A model generated the notes under the pieces. That model searched no databases and was not told the origin of the DNA. It saw only the letters and a program-made list of their open reading frames with translations. Positions 24,501-36,588 of a stretch of 64,000 nucleotides of DNA are shown here, one piece after another; the stretch's first letter is position 1; every line of letters starts with the position of its first letter. This stretch comes from Cercozoa sp. M6MM (Eukaryota; Endomyxa: Ascetosporea). The position numbers were made by a program, and so were the translations under genes. The DNA is taken from assembly GCA_040357565.1 (NCBI GenBank), contig JBDODJ010000019.1, one strand, 5' to 3'.

Positions 24501-26981
24501 TGTATAAATATATAAATATAAATAAATATATAAATATAAATAAATATATAAATAAATAAATGTATAAATGTATATATATATCCTAACTAATATACTCTGT
24601 ATCTGCAGTGTATATATTAGTGTACGCGTGTATGCACATACATTATATCTTACATTATGTATATATATATATATATAGGTGTATATAGTATATCTAGTAT
24701 ATCTAATCTTTGTGTCTCTTACAATATATCTAGTGATAAGGACATGTATGAGGACATATGTACAGACAAGGCAGTGAGCCGGCAGGTGTGGTACTGCTGG
24801 CTCCGCGCGACTGGAGCCGTCCCGGCTCTCGTACCGGCTGCTGGATGTGCAGCGAGCTGCTGCCGTCGCATCCGTACAACTGCCGCGTCTGCGGCGAGCT
24901 GCTTTGCGGCGGCTGCACCACGTACCCCCCCTTTACCCCCCTCCCATACCCCCTTTATCCCCATACCCCCCTTGGACAGGAAGGAAGAAGTCGCATTTAG
25001 TTTCCGAAAGAAAGGCAAAAGAGGTCCTCAGCGAGGTGCGTTGGATTTATACCCCCCTCCCCCGTATGTCCATATGGGCAAGATCGTACATAGTGTGCCA
25101 CTCGTGTCGCTGGCTACTCAAGGGCGGTGCAGGTATTTTTCTTTGCTTAAGGCTGCTGGTTGTTTGTTAAAGGCGTGTCTGTAGAAATGAGGGATCTGGA
25201 TCCGTTCGAGGACCGTGCGCCGTCTGTCAATCACTTTATTGTAGCCTCTCTCCCTACCTTCCTTGACCCTCTTGTACCCCTCTGTGGGTAGTACCCGCCA
25301 GAGCACCTGATGCCGCTTCCGCGCGGACTGCGACGACACCGACTACCTGTACAAAGAGTACTCTCAGTCGACACAGAATGAGTGGTTTTGTGTAGTACAA
25401 GGCGACACGTGCCACGATGCCTCTGAATGCCGGCACGCCCAGCGCATGTACCACCTACTACTACCCCTTACTGCCTACTGCCTACTACCCGCCCTACTAC
25501 CCTACTACCTACTACCCTACCCTGCCTACCTGCCTACCTTACTGCCTACCTGCCTACCTTGCTACCCTACCTTACTGCCTACCATACTGCCTACCTACTG
25601 CCTGGGTTCAGTACTGATCAAGGGTCTGCGGTCGCGCAGTGCGTCGCGACGGTCGGTGAGTCATTCACGCAACAGCAGCAGTCTCTCCGACCGGCCGCCT
25701 GCTGTGTCGGCGCCGACGTCGAACGGCAGCACCAAGGCCTCGGCGTCGGCCAGTGCTCTGTACAGCTTTTACCTTNNNNNNNNNNNNNNNNNNNNNNNNN
25801 NNNNNNNNNNNNNNNNNNNNNNNNNNNNNNNNNNNNNNNNNNNNNNNNNNNNNNNNNNNNNNNNNNNNNNNNNNNTGGTAGTTTTACCCCCCCCCCCCCT
25901 GTCCCCCTGGGTCCTGTGGGTGTCCCCCTTAACCCCCTGTCCCCCTTAACCCCCTGTCCCCCTTACCCCCAGACGAAGGCAGCAGCGATGTCGAATCGGC
26001 GTTTGGCACGGTGGCATCGCCTGTGGCATCGACTGATAGGTAGAGTTACCCCCTGACCCTTTCCTTACCCTTCCTTTATCCCCCCCCCCTTGCAGTGGCA
26101 GTGGAGGTGGCGCTTTCGACTTTGACATCTCCGGCGGTGTACAGGTAGTTTCTTAACCCCCCCCCCTTCCCATAGCACCTTTTGTACCCCCTCCGGATAG
26201 ACAACGGAAAAGAAGCCACCGGCACGCGCGAGTATTCTCAACATGGGTAGCATTGTACAGTCTTACCCCCTTTTGACCCCCCCCCTTGACCCCCCCCCCC
26301 CCTTAACCCCCCCCCCCCCCCCCCTGGGCAGACTGGTCAGGCGTGGATGCGGCGCAGCAGCGCATGCGATCGAAACCGTCGGGCGGACGCAAGAGTGTCT
26401 ACACGATGCCGCGATGTGCACGACCGGCGAGGGCAGGCGTGTCCACCAAGAAGGCTCGCAAGTCCGTCGTCGAATCCTTCGATGTGCAGTCCATTCGCGC
26501 CTTCTGTATTGAGGAGGTACACCTACCCCCTAGTCCCCTACCCCCAAGTTCCCTACCCCCAAGTTCCCTACCCCCAAGTTCCCTACCCCACCCACCCTAC
26601 CCTACCCAACCCCCCCCCCCCCAGAGAGAGTTAGGACGCGCCTTGAAGCGCGGAGGCGACCGGACACAGCCGTGGCGCGAGCGACGTTGGACAGTGCAGA
26701 AGGGCGTGCTCAAGTACCACAAAGGCAAGCGTCTGCGCGGTGCCGTGTGTCTCAGCGACGCTACTGTGGGCCGTGCCATGCGCGGCGAGACCGGTGTCGA
26801 CCGGCCCTTTTGCATCAACGTGTGCGCTGTGATCCCGTCGCAGCGCAAGTACCTCATCGCACTGCCCGACGAGGAACAGGTCCGTCTCTGGATCATGACG
26901 ATCGAGAACCACATCAAACTGTGCCGTATCGCGCCCGACGAGGTCTTCTGGAACGACGAATGGGGACGCATGGACCACTAG
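21521..26981 (+). CDS. Tandem FYVE-type zinc-finger and PH domain protein
   Basis: This is probably a phosphoinositide-binding membrane-traffic or signalling protein. The N-terminal part (21521-23210) is several helical exons (for example GRSLAAYMIHHAL and RAALNRFLCPL) with no domain I can name. Finger 1 is at 23685-24050: WEDSRHAK leads into CHHCRNKLKKKRHNCRVCGH, CSLCTQ and CFGC, a complete FYVE Cys set with a basic patch. An acidic linker follows. Finger 2 is at 24765-25130: CWMCSELLPSHPYNCRVCGE, CGGCT, FRKKGKRGPQR and CHSC. It lacks the RHHCR-type basic motif, so lipid binding may be lost. A Ser-rich linker is broken by the N gap at 25776-25875. The last exon (about 26624-26981) is a PH domain (ERRWTVQKGVLKYHKGKRL, EEQVRLWIMTIENHIK) ending EWGRMDH. 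The 5' end is uncertain. Confidence 0.75.
21950..22018. repeat. (TA)n-rich intron tract
   Basis: A TATATA-type run lies in an N-terminal intron of the FYVE/PH gene. Confidence 0.85.
23247..23340 (+). repeat. Dispersed repeat family A, copy 1 (intronic)
   Basis: The block from GAGCTGTATGATCCTACCC to GGTTTCCTAGAAGACTC recurs, in reverse complement and diverged, at about 60520-60620. A shorter piece recurs at 63969-64000. This copy lies inside an intron of the FYVE/PH gene. A possible exon with a strong GTAAGC donor follows at about 23374-23491. Confidence 0.7.
24199..24222. repeat. Poly-C tract in intron
   Basis: An uninterrupted C run of about 22 nt lies just before a TAG acceptor in the FYVE/PH gene. 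The following introns of this gene are also C-rich. Confidence 0.9.
24330..24764. repeat. AT-rich expanded intron
   Basis: This intron of about 435 nt is mostly degenerate (TATAAA)n sequence between the two zinc-finger segments. The codon AG|A is restored across it. Confidence 0.8.
25776..25875. other. Assembly gap (100 N)
   Basis: One hundred Ns break the Ser-rich linker of the FYVE/PH gene. The flanking sequence on the right is C-rich intron, so the true gap length is unknown. Confidence 1.
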
Positions 26982-27035
26982 CCTACATCTCTAGCCTATA
27001 TCACTAGCCCACATCACTAGCAACATCACTAGCCT

Positions 27036-27440
27036 GTTACTGCGCGGCGGCTCAATGACCCAATCAGTAGAGGAAAGAAGAGACTAAATCATTCAATTAG
27101 ATAAGTCGTCACTCAGTTGAGTCAACGTTAGAACTGAAGGTGAAATACCCCTACTGGGTCTCGAAGTGATCCCACTGGATCTCGACCGAAGGAAGACGTC
27201 CTTGGTCGTAGCAATGCGTTGAAGAAAGACCGGGCTGAAGCCGTGGCGGAGCTTTCTGCTTCTCTGCAAGGACTCTGTCCAGGCAAGATCTACAGCAGCA
27301 GCAATCCACAGAGTCAGTAGTTAGGTCTCAGAGCAAGGTACCAAACACTCTTAAACTCTTTCCTGTCTCAAACTTGTTTAGACATCGCTTATGACCTCCA
27401 CGCGGACGGGTCAGAGCAATGTGAAAATGTGCAGTAACAA
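27036..27440 (+). repeat. Dispersed repeat family B, copy 1
   Basis: About 400 bp closely matches 63267-63636 in the same orientation. Both begin near GGCTCAATG.CCCAATCAG and end after GGACGGGTCAGAGCAATG. A frame inside both reads DPTGSRPKEDVLGR and then AELSASLQGLCP or TELSASLQGLCP. This may be the 3' part of a mobile element or of a multicopy gene. The remaining 26982-27584 stretch holds only short tandem GCCTACATCACTA-like units. Confidence 0.8.
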
Positions 27441-27584
27441 GCCTACATCACTAGCCTACATCACTAGCTTCGTGCACAAGGGCTTGTCCAGTTCAGCTAA
27501 TTTCCGGAAGCGTTTCTGGCGGGATTCTCGATCGATTGAAAGGCTCGCAATGCTCGGACCTAAGATAGATGGATAGGATTCCAG

Positions 27585-28509
27585 ATGCCTCTGCTTCGCC
27601 GACTTTCGTTGAAAGTACGCTCGCCTACACGGCGCAGTTCCGAAACTGACGCAGTCCCGAGAGCTCCCACATTGCAAACAAGCAAGCGTCGCTCTCATCA
27701 AGTGTATCCCACGGTTGTGCATGACGTTAAGAACCTTAGCATTGATGTTGGTTCCTGTATCGCACCCAATGTAGTGATCGATCGTTGTTTTCGATCAGTT
27801 TACTTCAGTATTGACCTACCCGCGCTGTAGGTGGCCAGCCGAATCGCACAACGCCTTGTTAACTCGTGCGGCGCAACTGTAAATGTGTCAGACAGGAACG
27901 AGAATCAAAGGTTTGCTGTCAGACGAAACGCCAAACGCGAAAAAGTCCTTAGATTGCTCTTTGATGTACTCGTACAAAATGACGGCAACAAGAAACAAGT
28001 TCTCCAGCAGAAACACCTTTTGCGTGCAATCAATGCGTTTGGCCTCGCCGAGGACCAGAGCTCTTTTGAAGAGCTCGGACGTGTCAAGGTACAGATGGGA
28101 CTCACTCAGTTCGCAGTTCACATTACAATGTACACCGTAAACTTAGCGAATCCTCAATATCGCTGAGACCGACGATGGCGATGTGCACGTGTCAAAACAG
28201 CACTGGACGCAAGCAATGCTGCTCTCGTTTCGCTCTCTCAGCGACAGAGATTTCGAGTTTCATGTGCAGGAACTGCGCAATGTGTTGGCCAAGTGGGACT
28301 TGGCCGAGGGACAACGTCTCAGTGGCAGTGGCACTAGCGGCCTCAAGTTCGCGAACCGACTTCAGCACCAATTCAAACGAAAAAAGCTGCGTATCGTTCC
28401 AGAATGCGAGCATCGCTGCTCGCACACGACGATGCTGTCGCCGACAGGTGCAGCTTCTCTAGCTAGCGAGCTACGTCTCGCCATGAGCAATGACGAATTT
28501 GAAGCTTGA
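27585..28509 (+). CDS. Unrecognised protein, three exons
   Basis: Exon 1 (27585-27765) starts MPLLRRLSLKVRSPTRRSSE, which is Arg/Ser-rich with few acids and could be a mitochondrial targeting sequence. Exon 2 (27831-28089) is helical and basic (RNAKREKVLRLLFDVL, FGLAEDQSSFEELG). Exon 3 (from 28171) continues DDGDVHVSKQHWTQAM and VQELRNVLAKWDLAEGQ, ending AMSNDEFEA at the stop at 28507. Both introns follow GT-AG and keep the frame, giving about 255 residues. I recognise no domain. It is on the same strand as the next gene, only about 80 bp away. Confidence 0.6.
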
Positions 28510-28587
28510 TTTTTAAGAATACGCGTCCGTGACTACTCGAATTACAGTGCAGTAATCGACTATATTTACATTGCTTTCCCAGCTGGA

Positions 28588-29705
28588 GTGGCGACGTGGC
28601 GCGAAATTCTCACGCGCCGAAAAATATGTGTTTTTGAATTCTGCGAAGTGAGTTTCTGCAATTGCAATCTGCGAAAGGCCACACTAGCCAACGGGAGTGC
28701 GCGAGTGCACAAGCAGCCGCTGAATCCGAAATACTGGGGCTTCAGTTCGTCCGTCAGTGTCCGAAGCGACAGTACAGGTGACGTGAATATTGCGCGAAAC
28801 TGGAGCAGAGGCTTTTAGTAGCAGAAACAATGGAAGCAGGTGCGACAAACCGTGACCAGAAACAGCCTTCCAACAACGACATTGCAAGTAGCGAAACTTC
28901 ACTGGGGGTACGTTACTGCGCTTTTTTGGATCGGCCGTCTTCCAGCATTGCTTCGCCGCTCTCGGCGCTTTCGGCCATGTCAAACACTTTCGCGGCACAG
29001 CAGCACACACAAACTTCACCAAACGCACAGGTTTCCTTTTTTAGTGAGACCGTTTTTCAGTTCGACTGAATAAATAAACTAAAGTTGGACGCTTTATTTA
29101 GCAGCAAGGCGGCTTTTCTCCGACGCATTTTCGAGCGACAACGCCCGTGCAGCCTGGGGAAACAACCGCGACACCGTCGGTGACCCCGTCTCTAGAGACG
29201 CTGTTGTTGTCGGCTTCTTCCCCAAACTCGAGTCTCCTGTCATCGTTGCTGCGACAGGTCACTCCAAGCAGCGTTTCTCCTCAGCCACTGTGTTCACTGT
29301 GGCGCTGTGTTTTCACCACTTGGTACTGCCATCAACTCTCTTTGGCCTGAGTCGAGACCCAACGTTCAGTTCCTTCGTGGCGGACGACTTTGCCGTGCTG
29401 CAAGCGCACACACGCACGGTGCATGACATCTCCCTCGACGTGCTGCCCGTGAGCAATCGAGCCGAATCCGCTTCGCCTGCTGATCGCGAGGTAAGTCAGC
29501 TTTGGTATTGAGGCAATGGGATCAGAGGTTTTGCATGCACAGTACTCAGTCGACGGCTGACGCACTGTCTTTCTGTTTCTAGAGCCAACCGAGTTTCTTG
29601 AATTTGATCCAGTTTCTCTACACGGCGGATTCGAGCTGCTATCGAATGATGTCTAAAGCAATCAAATCTAATTTCTCAAGTAGCGTTCAGTCGAGTGAGA
29701 TCTAG
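28588..29705 (+). CDS. Unrecognised Ser/Thr-rich protein
   Basis: The start is MATWREILTRRKICVFEF. Later exons are Ser/Thr/Gln-rich (SSSIASPLSALSAMSNTF, TTATPSVTPSLETLLLSASS). They are followed by a better-structured segment (FSSFVADDFAVLQAHTRT, HDISLDVLPV) and a last exon SQPSFLNLIQFLYTADSSC ending SSVQSSEI at 29705. Frame and splice choices around 28650-28800 and 29215-29290 are uncertain. The last 30 nt overlap the 3' end of the coding region on the opposite strand. No function is assigned. Confidence 0.45.
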
Positions 29706-32700
29706 ACCGACGAGATCGGATATGCCCGGCGGCAATTCATGACTCAAGCGTTTTTTACTTTCTGCCTCTTGCATACAAAACCTTGGCGAGCGCAGGTGAT
29801 ACAGATACATGCGTGTGCGTGTCTTTGGGATCACAATTGACTCAGTCAAAGAAGCGCAGAACGTCGTAGCTGGCATCACCCTCAAAAGCCTGGTTTCTAA
29901 AAACACAGTGCAGACATATCAGAGTTTCTGTAAACTCGAGCAAACAAAAGAAAGAAACGCACCGTGCACGCAGCAGCGATCGACGGCCTTCGACCCAACT
30001 CATGGCCTCGTCGTAAGTTTCGGGCAGCACCAACGGCATCTCGCTGGTCTCACACCCGAACGTGAAGGAGAACACTGCCAAAGCAAACATACAGATGCCT
30101 TGAATGCCATTGACAAAAGATGCTGTCGATGAGAATGCACCGTTGCTCAGCACCGACTGCTTCTTGTGCACGTTGGAAGTAAGATCCATAATGCGCGTGC
30201 TCACTTGAATTTGACATGCCTGGAACCAAGGGAAGGCAGCAAGAAGGTCAACACAACACCTCAGTCGGGACACGAGGCTACCTGGGCAGAGGAGTAGACA
30301 ACCTCGGCGTCAAAGCACAGCATACTGCCGATTTCGACCTGGGTCAAAAAGAAAGCACTCAAGAAGAAGCACTCGAAACGGTCAAGTCCATGCTACCGGA
30401 CGCAAGAAAGTGACATCATCAACAGCCAGCAGCGAAGGCGTTTGCGGACAGAACTGGTAGGCCGCGCATCGTGCCTATTGCTCCCAAGAAAGCTTGCTTG
30501 GTCATGACAGGTACAATCAGAGACAAGAGAGGCACCAACTCAAAGGCACGACGCATGAGAAAACCACCAAAGATCTTGTTGGCCATGTTTCTGTGTTTCT
30601 TTCCATACTACTCAACACCCCCCTCCCCTCCCGAAGAATCACAATGTGATACCGTTCCTGTGGCATGCAGATCTCGGTGCTTTGCATCTTGGTCAGGTCC
30701 ATACGGATGGCCTGGATTCAACAGAGAGGGTGTGAACCAAACAAAGGAGAGTGCTCAGGATACCGGTCCCTGGGCAGTGCACTTGAGTGCCTGTCGCAGT
30801 GCCTGCGGATCATCACGCCGCACGTTGCGCTGCGCCTGTCGCTGCGCGAAGAAGTCATGCACTATCGAACCAAGAAACAAGGTCCAAGATATCCAAACAG
30901 GGTCGGAACTTGAATTTACGCAGCTTTGCTTCGTCACGCAGCGGCATCGCATGCGACAGCGACTTCTCCTTCAGTTCGACTGAAAAAAGCAAAACACTGC
31001 AACAACCGAAAGACGCACAAGAATAAGACAGTACTGCGTTGTTTTTGATCGCGTTTGCCACGTGCGAATGCGCGTTTCTCTGCCTCAGTGCTTGGAACGA
31101 CTGGACCGACCTAGGTGCCCAATTATTAAAAGAGAGAATATACAAGAAGGATTCAATTACAGATTCAATTTACGGGAGTGCTGGTGCCAGTTCGAGGGTC
31201 CAGTGCGACCATCAGAAAGTGCGCCTCGGTGATGATGTCATCCGCGTCATTCTCCGGGTGGATTTGCTGTGTCATGAGCGAAATAAACAAAGCGTTATAC
31301 TGGAGTCGAAAGCACACGCACCATGCGAACATTCATCGAGGAGCGGCCAGTCCACGAGACGTTTCCTTCCACCACCAGGTCAGTGTCCCTGGGAGGTAAG
31401 CAAATTACACATCTGTATTAACGGCGAAGATTGATCTACATTGGAAAAGCACGTCGCATATCGATTCTGTCGACAGCAGCGGTGACCATTGTCGGAATTA
31501 GCACCTTTTCTGAGACACAACGCATTTCCAACTGAACTGACGACAATAATCAACAGGAATACGAGTGCAATCAGCAGGAGCGACATGCTCGAAACAGATG
31601 TTTCCTGAGCACAGTTATAGAAGCACTAACAGGTATGAGGTCTGTCCAATAGTACCAGCCATGGCATCCAAATCCTCCAACAAACGGCCGAAGCGAATGC
31701 CGCCTAAGTAAGCTTTTTATTAAGCAAGCTCCACTTCAACTGAACAAGTCATACCGTCGAATCGAGCATACGAATTGCGCATGGCAAGGTTGCTTCCGAA
31801 CGGCAACTTTACTCTGCTCGAATACTCTAACTCGACTCGACTCTCTTCAACGTGCACACCAAAAGAAGCAAAAGCCCAAACTACATGGCAGAGGAATCTG
31901 ATGCTTTTCGAGGTTCCGTCGGCGGCAGAGGCAGGTCTAAATTCACGACAAGATTCTTTCAAAAGAAGTCACAGCGCCAATCAAAGCTACTTTGTGCTTC
32001 CGGGTGCGCTGGGTCGTCTGTTCCGACCTGCGAGAGCATACGAATGCTGGAAAGAAAATTCACTCATTGGAACAGCGCTACCTGGGCCAGACGCTGCTTG
32101 CGTGCCTCCCACATCTGACGAGTCACGCCAGTGCGAGAATCATTTATGTACGAATCATAAGTCACGTCGTAGTCTGTCGCTGCGCAAGAAGGTTGCCAAC
32201 GAAACCAGAGCATCAAATGAGCAAACCTGACGAGACGAAACGGCAAATCGCGGGCCTAGATCGCCGCACAACACGCGCTAGCATGTATCTTTGTGGTTCG
32301 GCACTGTTTGGTACTGTACAGAAGACGTTAAATCAGCTGTTTCCGAGTCGACCTCGGAAACCAGCGGCTCCATGCGGTCGATCTGATCGACATATTAATG
32401 CTGTACGTCGTACGCACGATGCGATACAGTACATTTCAGTAAGGGCCAAACTATGCCACGATGCGTCGCTCGTGCGATACGATGGATGGTGCGACGTGAA
32501 TCAGTCAAATGACAGTGCCCTTCAGATCTCGAGTTCCATGTAGTCGGTGCGTGCGCTGCACAGAGCCCAACTCGACGACAATTCAAAAAGCAATGTCAAG
32601 CACAAAGTACGCGATCTTGGAGCCAGTGTCATCGCCAACAGAAACCCCACGTGCCAGGCGACGGCGCCTTTCCTTGTACTGCACACATGTTTGAGACTCT

Positions 32701-34194
32701 CGGTCAAGAGGAACAAAAGACATGCATGTACTGTACCAAGTAGGCAAATGCAACAAAGCAGCCGAGCACGGCGAAACTCGAGAAGATAATGATGGCCAGA
32801 GTCGACACGCTGATGTTGAATCCACCATCGTCTACTTGCAATTGCATCCGATTCAGCAAAAGAGAGTAAACAACAATAGCGAGGATACCAGGTCGTTCAG
32901 AAGGCTCTGTTGTCGTCGAGAGACAAAGCGACTGCGAAAGACTTGCAAGGAAAGGCATGGTGACACAAAACAAAGATGAGCAAACCTTGATGTCTTCATA
33001 ATCGTTGTCGAGTGAAAGCTGCGAATAGTCGCGAACGTTGCACGGAAGTTCTTCCAATCCACTGCAGGCAGCAGGAAACATATGACCTGGGCCAGACATT
33101 CAGGTACACCAGAAGTGGTACGGATTGTGAGCCACAGTGGTGGCGAGGATGCGCACACTGCCGCCCCTCACGAGCGGTAGATCGAACAGATATGACACAT
33201 GTTGGTCTGGTAGTTTGTTGTGATCCAATCGCACTTCGTTCAGTTGCTGTCACGCGTCACAGCTTATGAAACAACAACCAAACTCTAGCAAAGTCAAGAT
33301 ACAGAAGCAGAGGGCCAAAGTGCGTGCGCTTGTATCGGCTGATCGAGCAAATTATTGGACAACACCAGCGAGGTCAGTTGGTCCAGGTTCGCCCATTCAC
33401 TGACATGTACATTCACACTCACGCACGAAATGAAAGACGTGTAGGCAATATACCCAGGCATGCCGCCAGTGAAATGATTGTTTGACAGGTTGATTTCTTC
33501 CATGTCGGTGTTGCATCCGAGCGAACGCGGCAGTGTACCTGTCAAATTGCACTGCACCAACTGTAACAGCACACACACAGGAAGCCAACACAGGTTAGGT
33601 TAATACAGAACTAGCGCTGAATGAAACGAGCGTTTCCAGTTTGTGCAGCACTTCTGGCAGACTTTCACCGCCAAAGTCTTCGTCCAGCGTACTAGGAACA
33701 GTGCATATCTGCCAGGTTTAAATCCAAACAAACACAACTATCGAAGAAAAGAACGTACACTGAAGACACTCTCGTGTAAGCGTTTGAACAATGAACTTCT
33801 TTCCATGTGCACGGATCCGAGTATCCATCTGAACAAAGTTGCCTCATATTTTTACAAGAACGGTTCGCAACAGTTTCAAGAAAAAGAGAAAGTACGTTCC
33901 GTAAAGTCCCAAGAAGACAGAGCACTGGCGTTGTTCACGCGTGCTGCATCAGCGATCGACCACTACAAGGACAGGCGGCTTTCATTGTCCCTTCGCCGGA
34001 CTGCAAAATCAATACACTGGAGCTGACGAGAAGATTACCAAAGCATCAATCGCTTTCGCAGGAAGACCGGTCCGTTTTCCCCATGCCGCAGCTACGTATG
34101 AACACGTAAGCAGTTTGTCACAAAATTGAAGTTCACACGCACCATCAATGCGGTGCACCAGAGCTGTATCGCCGCAATCAAAAGAATCCGCCAT
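29676..34194 (-). CDS. Leucine-rich repeat membrane protein
   Basis: This looks like a receptor-like surface protein. The N-terminal exons (34194-33770) give AIDALWSIADAARVNNASAL, then DPCTWKEVHCSNAYTRVSS, matching the cap that precedes LRRs in plant-type LRR receptors. LRRs follow: LVQCNLTGTLPRSLG, MEEINLSNNHFTGGMPG, LDQLTSLVLSNNLL. Near 32780-32860 a transmembrane stretch (LAIIIFSSFAVLGCFVAFAY) is followed by a basic KERRRRLARG turn. Further hydrophobic segments near 31530-31590 (LLLIALVFLLIIVV) and 30070-30130 (GICMFALAVFSF) suggest several membrane passes. Basic helical blocks (LRDEAKLRKFKFRPC, HDFFAQRQAQRNVRRDD) lie between them. I saw no kinase domain. The start codon and many C-terminal splice sites are uncertain. 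The stop at 29676 follows GLDLTRLNAT. Confidence 0.6.
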
Positions 34195-34360
34195 CGACAA
34201 TTTTGCCTATCGTTTTCTGACGACGCAAATAAAAAGTGCCGAAACGCTCAGCTGCAAGCAGGTGGTGCTTCACACTCTAGTTGAGAGTAGAGAGCTTCTG
34301 TTGTGGCAGACCAGAGACACCCTGAGCGATGACGGATCGAGAAACGCCTGACCATCAAAA
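34195..34360. promoter_or_regulatory. Short shared divergent promoter
   Basis: Only 166 bp separate the proposed starts of the LRR gene (-) and the ankyrin-like gene (+), so both promoters must overlap here. Confidence 0.35.
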
Positions 34361-36550
34361 ATGGACGATCCGAATAGTCAGCAACTCCATCATCTTCTGA
34401 AGCAGCAAAATCCAGCACTATTACAGTTTTACACGTAAATTCAGATGAACTGCCTGTGTTTTTAGTGGATGCAACACTGAGCGCTGGGGAGATTTTTTAA
34501 AAGAATAATTTTGCTAAAAACGGCGGCAGCGATTTGTCTTTTCTTCTCTGAGAATTAGGAGGGATTTTCAAACGCTAAATGTTTGGCTTTGGTGCTGGTA
34601 CAGTTATACCAGTAGATTGAAGTGTTTGTTGTTTTTTTTTTCTTTGGGGGACACGAGTGTTGGGTTTGGCTAGCCGTGGCTGCCGGTGCGAACCAGCAGC
34701 AAGACGACGTTCCCGAAACGCCGGAGCAAAGGATTTTTCTGGCAGTTTACAAGGCTTCCTCTGCGGTACTCCCTACGACAGCAGTTATTGTCGAAACGAA
34801 GCAAGTGCACACGTGTGCAGGACGAAGTTCGAGCTGCCGTGGCGGCTTTCCGTTCTGAGTCCAAGTAAACTCAGTGCTTTTGCAAAATGTAGCTTGCTGG
34901 CATAAATTGTGCTGCTCTAGTGAGTCGCTGTTGAGTGTACGCGACCAAGGACGCACGCTGCTGCAGGCAGTGCTGATGCCAATCCAGCAGGACGACGCCA
35001 CTGAACGTGCGGAGTGCCTGCAGGAGCTACTCACTCAAGTGGAAGGAGAGAAGAGGTAAAACAAGGGTTTTACGCTCTTTCGGTCAATGCGATCAAGGTC
35101 GCATCAATGCGATCAAGTTGTGTTAAATTAATGTTGTGTCAAATTATGTCGTGTTAAATTCTGCTGAAACAGCTGCACGAAAGCCGAGATGGCGGCGTGG
35201 GTCGCTCACGGCAACTTCAAGAAGCCCACTGATCGCGATCTCAACGTGAGTTTTTCCAGTTTTCTTCAGTCAGAAAGCAGTCAGTTGAGGGTGTTTTGAC
35301 TGAGTGCGATGTTTTGCAGAACGTACAGGTCACACTGCACGGCGTCTCTAACGGTGGCGTGCTCAGCGAAACGGCGGCCAACCTGCCGCCTGCACTGCTG
35401 CTGGCGGCGTAGTTTACTTGCCTTTTTTACTTGCCTGACTCTCTCTTGTTGCTGTGTCTATAGGTCTGTACTGACACTATTGTCTGCACAGACTGACGCA
35501 GCCGACTTCGCCGCTGTCGGTGATGCGCCTGCTGCTGCCGTACGGACGGCACGATGTCCTGCGCTCCTTCTTCAACAATGTGAGTCACTGCCGGACCTCA
35601 GACTGACACCTATCGTCTTGAACCTGTGTGTCTTATCTCTGTGTGTCATGTACACAGAGCATTGTGCACTTTGCCTTGTTTCCCTTCATGTGCTGCGTTC
35701 TTGCTGATTGGTGTGTTTGGAATACTTGTTGACTCTGTCTTTAACTATACACTCTGTATATTGTATGCACACCACAGGGACCAGCCGGAGCACGCCGAGC
35801 ACTCGGTGTGCACCAGTGTGCTGGAGGCGATGAGTGCCGCCGCCGCTGCTCTCTTCGTGGACGCTTTGTCGGCCCAGAACGCGCCGTCCTTCAGCTCTTG
35901 TGTACTCTTGACAAAGTGTGTGTGTGTGTGTGGGTGTGTGTGTGTGTGTATGCCAGTGCATTTGCAGCCACCGTCGCTGGACTTTTTTGAGGGCATGCAC
36001 ACTCTGGACGACCTGGCTGCGCACTGCGTGGTACTCCTGTGCACCTCTTTGGACTCTCGTGCAAGGAGTGCCTTAACTCTGACACAACAGCAGCAGCAGC
36101 AGCAGCAGCAACGGATGACGCAGCAGGAGACAGCGACAAGGCACGCCGACATTGTGCGTCGTCTGGCGGTGCTGCTGTGGCGCTTCGCAGCGCAACTGGA
36201 GCAACGCATGAGTGCCTATCCCTTCGATTTTCATGGTACGCACACACCCATATATCTGTATACACATACATATAGATAATTAAATGTATCTCTATCTCTA
36301 TTTCTCTGTCTGTCTACCTCTCTACTCTCTCTATGTCTAACTATCTATCTATATACATATATATATATATATACATTTATGTATCACTCCCTGTCTATAT
36401 ATCGTCTATATATCTCTATCTATCTATCTCTATCTTTCTAATTCATCTCTCTGTTTATCTATCTCTTCACCTATCTCTCTATCCACCTATCTATCAATCT
36501 ACCTATCCATCTATCTATCCATCTATCTATGCACCTATCTCTCCATGTTA

Positions 36551-36588
<38 letters not shown>

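Noticed and set aside
36333-36587. Tyr/Ile-rich open frame
   Set aside because: It is a translation of TATC/TA simple sequence within an intron.
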